DNA of 64,000 nucleotides from Ixodes scapularis (GCF_016920785.2 NW_024609839.1:18415085-18479084); one strand, 5' to 3'; shown: positions 9,961 to 22,832, counted from the stretch's first letter. Notes: a model not told the origin generated them from the sequence alone. A program made the numbers and translations.

Positions 9961-12900
9961 GTGCTTAAAGGGACACTGGTCCGAAATCTGTATTTCATCT
10001 AAAAATGCAGTGGGAGTGTTTACCTGGAAGCTGCAAACCCCAAGACATAACTTTTATAACAATATATTGAATGGATATGTTGGGTACAATATGTTGAATA
10101 AATTAGAAGACGAATACTATGCGCCATGGCGCACAGTATTCATTTTCTGATTTATTTTGTAGGTATTCAACTGCTAATAAATTTTGTGAATAGATCCTTC
10201 CACAAAGTAGCCATCAACGCGTACACACCCAACTAACGCTACCCAATTTTTATATTTTATTTATAAAATTGTCCCTTACATTTAGCGATGAGTTCTTGGC
10301 ATTCAATACACTGTTCATCAGGTTGTTGGCAGGCCTCTTCACGATGTATAATTCCTGCATTACTTTGGTATTTGTTAATTTTTCTGGAAACAGGTGCCAG
10401 CAGGTACGGGCATAGACAATGGTAGTTATATTCGTGCATCGGTACAACTTTTTTGGTTATTTTATTTTAAAGCTTGCAATTTATTTTCGAAAGAACTTCG
10501 TGGTTCCCATGGCAAAGTTGCAAACATTATATTGGTGTGCTCAAAACCAGTCCAAGGTCGGAACTAATGCCAAGGCATCTAAAAAAAAATAATGTGACCA
10601 GAAACAATGTCATTTATTATGTTGTCAAGCTAGGCCTTGCAAATGTAAGCTGAATCGGGTCCACTAATACTCACCCGTGTAGGAGGGTGTTTTTAGTGCC
10701 CATGCTTGTTGTTTAATTAGACCTTGAACATGATTCATTACTACGGAAGACTTGCATTACGAATGAGTTTTCTAGTTAACGGTGGTGTTCCTGTTAACAA
10801 ACCACTGTATTAGGTGGGTAGAAAAAAAGAGTAAAGAAGTGAACTTTGGTCTTTAATGGCAAACAGGTTGATATGGAATCATTTGTGCTTCCGTGGGGGC
10901 TCAAGTATGCACGACACTGAAGGGATTCTCCTTTCAGTCGACAGAGACAAGGGTACCACAAGAGCCAGCGAGGGAAAGAGAACAGGACATCTTGGTGTTA
11001 ACGCCTTGCCGCCTGCGTGACTGTGTCCCAAACCGTGCAGTTTATGCCGAGGTAAACAATTAGGACATTTGAAAGTTTTGCGAACAAAAAAAACATGACT
11101 CACTTGCATGCCTTGCTGTAAACAATCCAATGCAGCACTGACATTTGCAAGTTGCAGATAATGACACAGGTAGGATAGATAACCTCTGCATTCTCAGAGT
11201 TCTGTGGACTAAGGGGCTGCCCAAAGATTACACAGCAGGATGGCGCCCCGCTACAGAGCACCAGAATATGTCGTACCATAGCCTTCTTTATACTCATAAA
11301 GCCTGGCAGATTGCCAAGAGAACCGGTCGCCGAAATGGAAAAGGTGGGGTGACATACAACGGAGAAGAGTCTCGCCGCAACGCACGCGAAACACGAAAAA
11401 AGAATGTTTCGGGTCTTCGCCACTGCAAAAGCTGTGTGCTGACGTCCAGGTTCCCCGAGAAATGGCTCTTTAATGCTCTGTGCTACCGAATCCTCACGCT
11501 TCAAATCTGTGACCAGGCACGTTATGACTCCGTCGACGAATTGACAGACTTTGTGAGTATAGGGGTGCTATAGTCATACTCTAATCAACTTTACTCCTTT
11601 TTTTCAGGGGGAGAGCATCTTTTTGTTCGCATTTTAAATAAAGAGGGTTAGACTGTTATGATTAAATTGGTGCGAACAACAGCTAACAAGCTCTGTTTGC
11701 TGTCGTCAAGGCCTACGCTATTCTCATCAATGCTGATCTTCGCAAAAGGAAACAAGATAGGGAAGGGACAAGAGCGGAGGAAAGCCGTGCCGTTTGCGTG
11801 GTCGATGTGACTACTCATGTTAAAGATGAACCACATGTAACTATGGTTGTTTAAGATAAATCTGTTTGAAAGGGTGTCTTCGCTATGCCAATCTGTAAAC
11901 GCTAAAGAGCAAGTGAAGTAAGTATCATCCACTATCTTCTCAACTGGTTATTTCAATATTTTATTAGGAGTACTTGGCCATGACTTAAAACAAACCAAAG
12001 ACCAAATTCGGGCTCATATTCGAAGGCGGTTCTTTCTAACCAAACTTCAGAAACATTTATCTAAGCAAAGATGATAAACAGATTACTGTTAGTGTTATTG
12101 TCCCGCCATTTCTGCATGCAAAAGATGCCTATATCGGTACAGCACGCGAAAAGTTATACGATACTTTGTAATGCAGAGATGCATTATTTTGTTACTCAGA
12201 TGGAAAATTGTGATGATTATTACCTTGTACTAGGCCTTGTGCACGAAGCGTTCCCTCACATGCACACAGATGTTAAAGCAAGATTTCGGGCCTCTCTAAA
12301 TTCAATCGTGGCTTGCTTTCGTTGCAACTAAAAAGGGAGCACAATAAGGCGGGGACGAGAAAGGAAGAAACAAGTGCTCACTACCAACTAGTTTATTCAG
12401 AAAAAAAAGTCTTCCCGTCTTTCCTTGTCCGTGTCTTAATGTACTCTTTTTTCACTGCAGCCACAAAGCAGCTTGCCCAGCAAATAATTTTATAATGCTT
12501 TCTTTCACTGTACTAGACACTCTCAGTGGATAAGCCCCAGTCTTGCCTAGTACCTAGCTTATGCAGGGTGCTGCAGAACTGGTACAGCTAGACTTAGTAC
12601 CCTCCGCTCTTTCCTCAGTAGGAACCGTGCCCCTTGTGATTCAAGTGATCTGAGTGCACTTACTGATTTATTACTTACGTTCACTTTAAGCCTTAAATTG
12701 ATATTCTTTTAAAAGAAAAAGTAGAAAATAGCAGCAGCAACCTCCCCCGCCCCTCCACACTCTATCTCTTTCCACGGGAATATTTTAGGTTCCTCCTGAT
12801 GGCTAAAATAATTTAAATGCAATGGTCTGCATTTTATGGTGTCCATTTGTAACCTGATACATCATCAGGGTATCTACCAACCACAAATTTTCAGGGAATT

Positions 12901-14796
12901 CGTCAAAATTTGGCTTCATCAGGGAAAATGACCACTAACTGTGGAACGGCGATACGGAACAAAGCTTGACGGTTGCGCATGGGCACGACTATGCTGAATA
13001 ACTTTTCCGAATTATGATCCTTTGGCCCATAAGTGGTCAGGAAGTTTTTATCAAAATAGTCAAGGGAAATTCTAGAAAAGACAAGAAATTTGAAATCAGT
13101 CATTTGGAAGACACCTTGATGCACTGGTTTTACCTTACGAAACACTTCACAGTCAAGTGAGAATTGGGAAAGCGAAATATAGAAAGGCAGCAACGGGCGT
13201 CTGCCTCACTTGCCTTCACTCTGCTGCATGCACTTTCCATCTATGTCACTGTGGGCACTTAACATGTCCTCGACAATTTTACTTTGCTCACTTACAACTT
13301 CGTCTGACTTCCAGAAATTATTTCTTATCACTGGCTTTTTTTCCCCAGGACCCAGTAAAGACTTTCGGGAACCCGACGTTACTTTCAACTGGAAAGCACC
13401 CATTGACATCTGGCAGAATGTGCGTCGTCTGCAAGGACCTATGAATCGACGTCCTGGACTTTTCAGCAGAAATCTTTCGGGTATTAGCCATCTACTGAGC
13501 GTAGAAAGGTCAGTATGTGCGGGGAGGAATCGACGAAGCACACTTTTTGTGCTTGAGCACCCTCATGGGTAAAAAAATACAAAGATTTCGGTAAGAGCTG
13601 TGAAAATTGTGACAGCACTCGGAGCACATTCCTAGAATAGGGAAAAAGAATTGCCAATAACGGTTGCTGTTTTAATGTTTTCCATATATATTTGGTGATT
13701 ATTCCAGCAAAGATTTGTGTGTTTTATTGTGTATCCAAACTTCTTTTAGATTTCTTTTTTTTTTGTGCGTCTGTTGATCTGAGGATCAAAAACATAAAAG
13801 AAGAAACTGCAAAAAGAAAAACAAAGCTTTGAAAAAAAACAGCAAGTAGGTAAACCAAGCTTTTAAGAAACTTGTCATTTTTTTATTTTAATTTAATCCT
13901 CAACACCAAGCAGGCAAAGCAAGCCTTCACAAAACTTGTCATTGTAATTAATTTTCGTTCTTGTCTACTAGTTATACCAGTTTTGCGTATTAGTATTATT
14001 ACTTATGATGTTATTTGCTTAGTTATTATGATAAAACACCTGCGATAAGCCGAAGCAGGCTTTTGATCCAGTATGTATCACATTAGTTTCTAATAAAGTA
14101 ATTGTTTTAAATGCTTGTGGTTTGTTTTGCAGTACCTGCATGGTAGGACTCATGAAGTTGCATTTGCACAAATGGCAGTGATATGAGCTGAGACAAAACA
14201 GCTATTTTTATTTTTAAATTTGAAGATTCCTGCAATTTACTGCCACCCACCTGTCCACTCAAAGCAGGCATAAAGCAACAGAACATGCTCGTTTGCACCA
14301 GCTTTTGCCAATAGTCCAGACGTGTAATAAAAAAGATATACAACCTATTGTAAATGATAAGTATAATCAAACTAATAGAAATTTAAGCTGCCGACTAAAA
14401 AATACTTTTACTTTTTTTTTTGCTGTGCGCAAATTCTAATGTAAAAAAAAAACAATGCTGTTCTGAAAGGTTCTGTTCTGTTTCATGATAAATTTTAGAG
14501 CAGCATTCAGTTCAGCTTCGTTAAGACCATCATCGTTCATTTTTCCATGTTTCATTACAGGAAATTGTAAGATATCAGTTCTGCATATCGACGTTAAATT
14601 TACACTTGCAGACAATTGATGTTACCGCTTGTTTTAGGTGGAATCGAAGTTTCCATTTCAACTTTTATGCTTTCACACAGTTGATGTTACTACCCTTTTT
14701 TTAGGGAAATTCCAGTTGATCCTCGCAGGCGGCAAGAAGTCTCCTAACGATCACAATGCCTCCCTGTGTTCAACAAACTGATACTTGACTAGGGCT
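9961..14796. other. Long stretch without a confident gene
   Basis: About 4.8 kb of AT-rich DNA with poly-A/T runs. GCTTAAAGGGACACT at 9961-9975 resembles the TTAA plus AGGG start of a MITE, but I find no partner end. 12340-12440 (AAGTGCTCACTACCAACTAGTTTATTCAG...GTCTTCCCGTC) resembles Penelope-like 3' ends. ORFs at 11145-11573 and 13206-13541 are of chance-like composition and show no domain. Confidence 0.4.
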
Positions 14797-15182
14797 GCTA
14801 TACTCCAGAAAAAGTGAGAGTCAGCACTGACTATCTTTCGGAGATTCGCTCATACACTCCCATGACTCTTTTGCGATAGGAGTCGGGGGACTCTTCATGA
14901 AAGGTGGGTCCTCACAACTCTTGTTACAGAGTCACGGGGATTACCAGGAAGAAGTCGTGTGCCTCTTTTTCTTCGTTGGATAAGAGTCGTTAAAGAGTCG
15001 CAGTTGACTACGTCACCTGGAGTCGCCCATACACTACCATGACTCCAGTGTGATGAGAGTCGCAGGACTTTTTTTAGATAAGAGTCAAGTGACTCTACAA
15101 ACTGGGGTGGTGGAGGAGTCAAATCTGCGGCGCGCATACACCCCAAAGAGAGCCATAGCAACTCTTTTTTTAGGAGTATGGC
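14797..15182. repeat. GACTC/GAGTC-rich MITE-like repeat, copy 2
   Basis: Ends are imperfect inverted repeats: GCTATACTCC...AAAAAGTGAG at the left and GCCATACTCCTAAAAAAAGAG when the right end (15162-15182) is reverse complemented. Between them GACTC/GAGTC recurs many times. Related to the repeat at 3336-3500. No clear target-site duplication. Confidence 0.55.
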
Positions 15183-15331
15183 GTGGTGTGGTTCAACGTT
15201 TTTCTTCTCGTGCTGAACATAAAAAATAGCATAGAAATATTATTGGATTATGTACTCGTATATAATTTTACGGTACACTTTTTCTTTTTGGTTCTACTAT
15301 TGGCATGCAAAGTATTTTGAATTGAATATTT

Positions 15332-16510
15332 CAGGGTGTCGAACCGGAACCGAACCGAACCAAAAACCGGAACCGTACCGGTATTTTTTCCGGAACTGAA
15401 CCCGAACCCGAACCGTTATATTGTTATCGCGATAAAACCGAACCGGAATTGAAGTGGAAAAAAAAAACGGTTACCGGCTCATGTCATAACGGTTCGGCCA
15501 CGCGCTGTTGACAATGAATGTGCTATCAATGCCATTTGTTTTTTAAGTGCCGTCAACTGACACACACCTCGCTTACATATTTTTTTTCTCCACTCAGTCT
15601 TAGGAATATAAACGCTGCATCCATGAATCTTGACATAGGAACCAGTATTGCAGTGGTCGCGGCTTGCACGGAAGAAAGAGTATTGGAAGGCCGTGCAGAA
15701 AACAAAATCGCGTCACGGGATTTCATTTTCCTAAAATCTCGTAAATCCTAAATGCTGCTGTGTGCTCATTTCATAACACGTTTCTAGAACGCGCGAGTTC
15801 TTGAAGCTTGCTTCCATCGGAATGAGAAAAGAAAAGGCTGTGGAGTTTGATAATAATGCATCCGGGTTCTTATAGTCACTTAGAAGCTAACATATTTGTG
15901 AGACAGCGAACTCTTCTATTTTAATATTTATCCTATTACGTCCTTCTGGCGTTCCGTCCGGTCAAGTGTTTTTCATATTCCGTATCTTGTTTAATGAAAA
16001 CTTCTTTAAGGGTCTAATTTGAGTTGCCGAAGGCTAGTTCAAATGAAGAAAGCTGTATTTTCTCCCCACTGTTCCTTCAATTGCTTACACGCCGAGGTGG
16101 CGGGGTAGTTAGCGAGTTCTACTTGTAAGTTAGTTTGTAAGGAGGTCGCGCATTTTACAGCTACTGCGTCGGACCCAATTAAATGAAGTCCGAATGCGTA
16201 AACGTCGATGAGTTAACCTTTGAGTGCACATAAAGAAACCATTCCTGGTAAAAATCCCTGAGCCTTACACTACGATGTATCCCGTTTCGTATGTGCTGAT
16301 TTCAGATGTTTTATTTGTAAGTTATTTTGATGTTGCAATTTGTCATTTATAATTTCTCTAACCGGTTCGAGAACCGGTTCAGCGCCCCGAAACGGTTCGC
16401 GAACCGGTTCGCGGATCGAATTAATCGAACCGTAACTGAACCGGAACAAAATAAATTTACCTGAACCTGAACCGTAACCGAACCCGTATTTTTTTCGGTT
16501 CGACACACTG
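15332..16510. mobile_element. Non-autonomous hAT transposon (MITE) with 8-bp TSD
   Basis: The element begins CAGGGTGTCGAACCG and, read from the other end, CAGTGTGTCGAACCG: 15-bp terminal inverted repeats with one mismatch. It is flanked by an exact 8-bp duplication GAATATTT (15324-15331 and 16511-16518). CAGGG-type ends plus an 8-bp TSD define hAT elements. Both subterminal zones are packed with AACCG/CGGTT motifs (15345-15480 and 16370-16500), likely transposase-binding repeats. No transposase is encoded; the 77-residue ORF at 15518-15751 has no known domain. Confidence 0.88.
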
Positions 16511-16594
16511 GAATATTTTCGTATGTCAAATTCGCTGCAAGTTCAAAAAACGACTAACTCCCCCAGAACAAGCAAGCGATGCCTCAAAACTTGT

Positions 16595-16728
16595 TTAGGA
16601 CCATTTTGCTGGGATTACCTTTGGCACCATTTTGTACGGGCCATTTTGACCGGGACCGTTTTGCCCAGGATCTTTTTGCCCGGAATCGCTTTGTCCGGGA
16701 CCATTTTTTTTGGAACCACTTTGTGGAG
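16595..16728. repeat. ~20-bp imperfect minisatellite
   Basis: Repeats of the form CCATTTTGnCCGGGA (with CCGTTTTGCCC, TCGCTTTGTCC variants) recur every 18-22 bp about six or seven times. The overlapping ORFs are by-products. Confidence 0.65.
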
Positions 16729-16845
16729 GCTCGTCACGACCTGCTTCAGTGCCTCGGCATCTCGATAAAAAAAAAAAAAAAATAAGGTCGGCAATGGAGG
16801 TTTAGTCTGGCTCGTGTTCAAAGCGTTTATAGAAACCCTACTTTC
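16729..16845. repeat. Dispersed repeat, copy also at 26668-26790
   Basis: TGTGGAGGCTCGTCAC...CGGCAATGGAGG...TTCAAAGCG aligns by eye with 26668-26790 in the same orientation. A poly-A stretch replaces part of it here. Origin unknown. Confidence 0.5.
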
Positions 16846-17384
16846 GATAAATGGCTCGTTCATTATCTTTCGTTCGGATGTAAGGCACAAATAAACGTGC
16901 GCATTATCTCAACGAACCTCCGATGTTGGCGATAATAGGAAGGCGTCCCGATAGCGACTGCTGAGTGGGCGGCGACCTTAATGCCGATATTTTTGTTCAA
17001 TCAGCGCATCCTGGACAGACTACGTAGACGTCCCGAGGAAAGACAGGGCAGACAATGACGTTATCTATGTGTTTTTTTCAGACACTGCGCTTATCTAATG
17101 GGTCGACCAGATAGGGAAGTGCTGATGTTTTTGTGCCGATCGAACAGCGATCGAGACATCGCTCCGGAGAAACCCGAGATAGCCTGGCATTCTGGCGCGG
17201 TTTCACGGCGGGAGGCAACGTGCGTGCAATCTTCAGTCCCAACCCCCACTTTAAAAAAAAGTTTATATCTGCGTTTAAATACCCCGTTTTCCATTAAAAC
17301 TTAACTACTGCGTTAAACACTCCGTGTTTCATTATGTCCGATAGCCTCTAACGCTACGATCACAATGAGGCAATCAAGTACATA
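16846..17384. other. No recognisable feature
   Basis: Short ORFs only; the paired ORFs at 17091-17304 are mirror frames of one another. Confidence 0.4.
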
Positions 17385-17407
17385 TGCTTTTATTTGTATT
17401 AATTTAT

Positions 17408-19230
17408 TTATTGACAAAATACTGCAGATGGTTTTCCACTGTCCAAGCAGGAGAGGATTACATAAGGTTTCACACAAAGCAGTGAATATTTGGGGCAGGC
17501 ACAGAACCGGTTAAATAAAATTTTATCAGAACAGTAAAAAAATTTAATGTTTGGGGCATCTGCAATATCGGAGGGCAGTGAATTCCAGTCATTAAACCTA
17601 AGCACAAAAAAGGAACATTTAAACGTGCTATTTTTAGCAGCATATGGTCTGACGTATTTTGTGTGATTCAACCTTGCAGAGCGCTGGAGAAGTAGCAAAA
17701 TATATAAGCCTGTGTCTAAGCCAGACTCAATATTGCAAATTTTATTTAAAAAAAAACAAAAACAGCCGAGCAATTTTCTGCCTAGACGCGATCGACTCAA
17801 GTCCAGATTCACGCATCATGTACGACAACGATGAGACGCGCCTGAAATCGCAAGAAAAAAATCGTGCGATAAGGCGCTGAATTTTCTCGACTGTTTTAAA
17901 TATATTTTGTTTAGTAGGGAACCCACAGAATGGACGCATATTCTCGCACTGGCCGAATTAAACTTTTATATGCCGGCAGTTTTAGCGACTATTCACCTTC
18001 CGCCTTAGGTAACACCACTTTTTGTAAGCCTTTGCAGTTACCTTATCTATATGAGTTTCCCAATTTAATTTTGAATTAATATTTAGGCACAGATACTTTA
18101 CCTCGGTTACAGTTTAAATGCATTTGTCTAGTACGTGGTAGGCAAAGCTAAGAGGGGATTTCTTCTGTGTTACTGTGAGAGCGGATGTCTTAGAATAATT
18201 CAAAACGATTTGCCACCTCTCACACCATTCGGAAATGCTGCAAAAGTTTTCGTAAAGCGATACTTGATCCAACGTGTTTTTGACAGTTCTATAAACAACG
18301 CAGTCATCAGCAAACATTTTCACAGTCATACTTTTGTCAATATTTTCGGCTACGTCGTTGATATAAATTAAATATCACAGTGGTCCTAAGACCGACCCTT
18401 GTGGTAAGCCAGACAGCACGTCAAGATGTACTGATTGACATCCGTTGATTTCAACAAATTGCACTCTATTTTTTCAAATAAGCAGCGATTGATGTCACAA
18501 GGCGAGGAGTGATTCCTACCCGCTGCAATTTTATTTGTAGCAGGTGGTACGGGACCCTGTCGAAGGCCTTGGATAAGTCTGAAAATATTGCACCAATTTG
18601 TTCTCTGTTGTTCATCGCAAGGCCGAAATCGTCCACTCATTGAAGTAGTTGAGCAGTGGTAGACATTTTTTTTTCTAAATCTATGTTGAAAGTTCACTAA
18701 TATGTTATGGGTATCAAAAAAAAAAGCTCACGTGATTGGCGAGGACATGTTTTAAAAACTTACAGCAGGTGTTAATTAATAATATTGGTCTGTAATTTTC
18801 AGCACGAAGTTTGCTCCAATCCTTATGTACAGGTACAACCTTTCCACAAAGCCAGTTGGGTGGAAGACATCCCTGTTCTAAAAAGTTCTAAATATGACAT
18901 ATAAATATTGTAATATCATTTCTACATAACGTTTGAGAAAAGCATTCGTGGTGGCAACAGGTCCGTAGGATTTTTTTTTACATCAAGGTTCAAAAGTAGA
19001 CTACGCATGTCGTTGATGTTCAAGTCTATATCTTTTATTATTTGTAAAAGAGGCACTTATTCAATGGTTTCTTCAGAAGTGCATCGCGGACTAAAATTGA
19101 GTGAGCGGTGCTGTTATACTCGTTAGCAGTTCGTCAATAATTGCATTTCCATCAACCTGGAGTCGTTCAATATATTTCCTGTTGCCTGATGTCATAGAAT
19201 TCAATAGCTACTCTTGCTTTTCAATGGTTA
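17408..19230 (-). pseudogene. CR1 reverse transcriptase, C-terminal two thirds
   Basis: From high to low coordinates the minus strand gives, in several frames: FRLIQGLRQGPVP (around 18580, the RT finger/palm), KMFADDCVVYRTV (around 18300; the FADD catalytic box with both Asp present), ISEWCERWQIVLNYSKTSALTVT, IFKTVEKIQRLIARFF...SLSYMMRESGLES (17900-17790), and NHTKYVRPYAAKNSTFKCSFFVLRFNDWNSLPSDI (17670-17560), the usual CR1 C-terminal motif ending in WNSLP. Frameshifts and stops separate these pieces. Confidence 0.8.
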
Positions 19231-19560
19231 TGTTGTTGTCCGTTGCCGTGTTTGTGAGTGGGGTGCGCGAGCGCCGAGGACAGGAGCACGAGCTTAGACC
19301 GCGCGCGCGGGGTTTTGTGGAGCACACCGCGGAGCAAGGTTGCGACGGTGTGGATGGTCGGCGCTGGGCAGATCCGCGTCGGTATGGTTCTTCGAACACC
19401 GAGAAGGTATTCGACGGAGAGGGGTGTGAGTGCTTGTGAGTGAGTGTTGTGCGTCACTACAACACCCAAGCCACCATGTCTTCTCGACCCCGACTGGCGG
19501 CGCAACGAACCGGACCTCCACCTGCACCTTGGAACGCTGACTCGCCTCTCCCCCTCCAAA
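19230..19560. other. GC-rich insertion of unknown type inside the CR1 relic
   Basis: This ~330-bp block is much more GC-rich than its AT-rich surroundings. Read on the minus strand a segment runs from TGTTGTAGTGACG (near 19464) to GGACAACAACA (near 19230), which has TG...CA ends and would suit a solo LTR, but I find no target duplication. ORFs in it show no domain. Confidence 0.35.
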
Positions 19561-19948
19561 ACTGTATGACAACCTCGATTTGACTTTTGATATTTTTTTC
19601 TTTAATTCTTTCGAATGTGTGTACGTCCTGTGCGCCTTTCCCTTACTTTCGAATTATTTTATATAAAATACGGTTCGTAACGTCGGCATGCTTTGCTCTC
19701 ACTTCCTCCCGCCTCTCAGGATGTCTATCGCCAAGGTGTGGTCCTAACACCTGGACAGCGGCCCAAGTCAAATTCCAAATTTGTTTGTTTAAACGGGATC
19801 ATTCACATCCGAACCGGTGACACCTGACAAGTACCCCCAAAACTTTTGCAGCTCTTCTTTCACGAACTTTACTAACGTTGTTTCAAAAAAACAATCGCAC
19901 GCTGATCTTATTTTTTGTTTGTTTCAGTCTCACTGTGAGAGAAGATAT

Positions 19949-20102
19949 TGTGGCGTGCGGACTACATAAATATTTAATATATACATATATACATCTGAAA
20001 GCGTTAAGCGGCCAAGTGGCGAAGCTGGGACGAACGTCGTTTCCAAAGCTGTCTCGTGCTGCTTGTATTCTTCCTCTTTTTCTCGCGCGGCCGTTCACTA
20101 CA
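19949..20102 (-). repeat. 3' LTR of the Gypsy element
   Basis: 154 bp, on the minus strand TGTAGTGAACGG...GCACGCCACA, with TG...CA ends. It pairs with 24229-24380. A TATATACATATATAC stretch lies inside. ATAT at 19945-19948 is the target duplication. Confidence 0.9.
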
Positions 20103-20117
20103 ATATTCCCCCCTAGC
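20103..20117 (-). other. Polypurine tract of the Gypsy element
   Basis: On the minus strand TAGGGGGGAATAT lies immediately before the 3' LTR, the expected place for the plus-strand primer. Confidence 0.75.
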
Positions 20118-20166
20118 TTGGAGACGCAGTAGCCAAGCGTTTTCTTTTTAACGCTAAGAACAACAC

Positions 20167-21330
20167 TCACGCATAGTTTTTCTCGGGACTCCTGGTCGTG
20201 ATCGGATGAGAAGGAGGTGGGAAAGGCGGTGTTGCGGTTGAGTACAGGTGGGCGGGCTTGGATCGGTCGATAGCTACCACTTGTTCTTTGTTCTTAACAA
20301 GGATCGTGAACGTCTTTGTATCTCTCTGTATAACGGGGAACGGACCTTCATATGGGGGCTGGAGTGGCGTCTTGACGCCTTCGTTTCGAAGAAAAACGTG
20401 TTTGCACTTCGCGAGATCAGTGCTAATGAATGTGCTCCGTGTGGAAGGAACTCGTGAAGGTACAGGTCGCAAGTCCTGCATCAGGAGCCGCAACCGATGA
20501 ACATAATCTTCCGCGCTGGCAATTGGGGGATTGCTGGCTTTGTGAAAGAAATCTTCTGGTATGCGAAGGGACGTCCCATACCCCAACTCCGCTGCGGTAC
20601 AGTTCAGATTGCTCTTGTCGCTGTCTGGATGCCGACCATAACCAAGGGAAGGGTCTGTGTCCATAGAAGTGTTTTATCTTGGGCTTTGATGGCCGCTTTC
20701 AATTGCCGGTGGAAACGTTCAAAAATTCCGTTGGACATCGTATGGTAGGCGGTAGTGTGTATGTGGTGTGTGCCCAAGAGCTGAGACAGATTGTGGAACA
20801 GTAGTGATTCAAATGGTCGTCCGCGATCTGTGGTAATGGTCTCGGGTACGCCAAACCGGCTTATACACATTTCGACGAGCGTGCGGGCACTTCTGTGCTG
20901 TTATGTCTGTGCTGTTATGTCTTTCATGGGGCTACTTCTGACCATCGAGTAAGCCTGTTAACGCAGGTCAATAGGTAACGGCAGTGGTGCGATGGGGGAA
21001 GCGACAATGGGGGCCGACAATATCGACATGAATATGGATGAATCGCGCGTCAAGCGAGTTGAAGGCGGTCAGCGGGGTCACAGTATGACGCTGAACCTTA
21101 CTTCGTTGACATTGGATGCATGTTCTTGTCCACTCTCGCACTTCTGTGTTCATGCGTGGCCAAACGAACCGAGATCCCACGAGTCGTTGTGTAGCACGCA
21201 TTCCGGGATGAGACATTGAGTGGACGGCATCAAAAACCTTGCGACGGAATGCTAGGGGTACAAGAAGGCGGGGACGGCCCGTGGACATTTCGCAGGCCAA
21301 AGAGACAGAAGAACCATGCATCTGGATGTC
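20167..21330 (-). pseudogene. Gypsy integrase, broken
   Basis: The HHCC zinc module is readable (VHSMSHPGMRATQRL...WTRTCIQCQRSK, about 21220-21090), followed by the core with VDIVGP (first Asp), GVPETITTDRGRPF (second Asp, about 20850) and NGIFERFHRQLK (Glu, about 20725). The C-terminal part has a GPY/F-like module PPYEGPFPVIQRD (about 20360). A stop near 20968, a shift near 20640 and other stops separate the pieces. Confidence 0.85.
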
Positions 21331-21419
21331 CTCGAAGGTGAGTGTTTTAGATGTTGTTCATAGGTGTTGGAGTTCTGTGTCTTCTCGTTGCGCTGCCGTA
21401 AGTTCCGTTTAGGATATCT

Positions 21420-22832
21420 CGGGACAGTCGGAGACGCAGAGGTTGACACATAGCCTGTAAAGTGCATCGGCTGCGGTGTTGTCAGAACCTTTCACGAATC
21501 GAATATCAGTAGTAAATTCAGATATGTAGAGAATGTGTCGTACTTCCCGGGGCGTATGTGCCGCGCTGTTTGATGTCAGTGCGTACGTGAGAGGTTTATG
21601 ATCAGTGAGAACATTAAATTGGCGGCCCTCAATGAAGTGTCGAAAATGTCGTATGGCGAGGTAAATGGCAAGGAGCTCTCAACCAAATGTGCAGTAGCGT
21701 GCTTCAGTGGCACTTAAACCCTTCGAAAAAAATGCGCGAGGATGCCAGGTGTTCCTAACCAGTTGTTGGAGGACAGCCCCGAGGGCGGTGTCTGAGGCGT
21801 CGACGATAAGAGAGATAGGCACGTCGCTTCTGGGGTGCATCAACATGATGACATTTGCGATGGCTTCTCTCACTGCCCTAAGCGCGTCCTCCGCTTTCTG
21901 CGTCCATTGCAGCGGTATTGCCTTCATCTTTGGGTTTGGGGGAGGTCGTATAGCGGTTGGGACATATGGGCGCAGTGAGGGATAAACCAACGATAAAAGT
22001 TGATGAGTCCAAGAAACTCTCGGAGTTTCGTTGCTGTTGGTGGTAGGGGGAAACTGCAAATTGCTGCCACCTTGTCAAGAAGCGGTTGAATTCCCCGAGA
22101 ATCTACGTGATGTCCAAGAAAATCGAGCTCCTTGACGCCGAACTCACGCTTTGGCGCATTTACAACCAGGCCATACGTTGACAGTCGTGTGAACAGTTGC
22201 CGAAGGTGACTGGCATGCTCTTCAGGCGTGGTGCTGAATATCAGGATGTCGTCCAGATATGCGAAGCAGAAGGACATCCCACGCAGCACTTGGTCTATGA
22301 ACCGCTGAAAAGTTTGAGCTGCGTTGCGAAGGCCGAAAGGCATTCGCACGAACTCGTACAATCCAAACGGAGTTCTTACTGCAGTCTTTGGAATGTCTTC
22401 GGGTTCGATAGGAATCTGGTGGTATGCTTTAACGAGGTCTATTTTACTAAAGATCGTAGCACCCTGAAGTAATCCGCCAAAATCTCGAAGATGGGGTATA
22501 GGGTAACGGTCGGGAACTGTAGCTTGGATGAGGGCCCGATAATCCCCACATGGTCGCCAGTCGCCCCCCTTCTTCGGCACCATGTGTAGAGCTGAGGACC
22601 AGGCACTCGAAGATGGACGCACATACCCGAGTTCAAGCATATGCTCAAACTCGTGTTTGGCAATCTGAAGTCGTTCTGGTGGTAGGCGACGTGGGCGTGC
22701 ATAGACAGGGGGGCCTCTGATCTTAATGTGGTGGGTAACATTCTGTTGAACCGACCGTTGAACCGTGTATGGCCCAAACAGAGAGGAAAACTCGTTCGCG
22801 ATACTTTCTCCACTTTGAGTCGGTCTCCGCAC
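21420..22832 (-). pseudogene. Gypsy reverse transcriptase and RNase H
   Basis: RT motifs appear in order: LELGYVRPSSSAWSS, VPKKGGDWRPCGDYRALI, KIDLVKAYHQIPI, TPFGLYEFVRMPFGLRNAAQTFQRFID, the catalytic FAYLDDILIFS (about 22240) with both Asp intact, and FLGHHVDSRGI. After a frameshift near 22020 the RNase H starts with LIVDASDTALGAVLQQ (about 21800), then TEARYCTFG, a stop, and the typical ELLAIYLAIRHFRHFIEG and LTDHKPLTYAL. The active-site residues are still readable although the ORF is broken. Confidence 0.88.
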
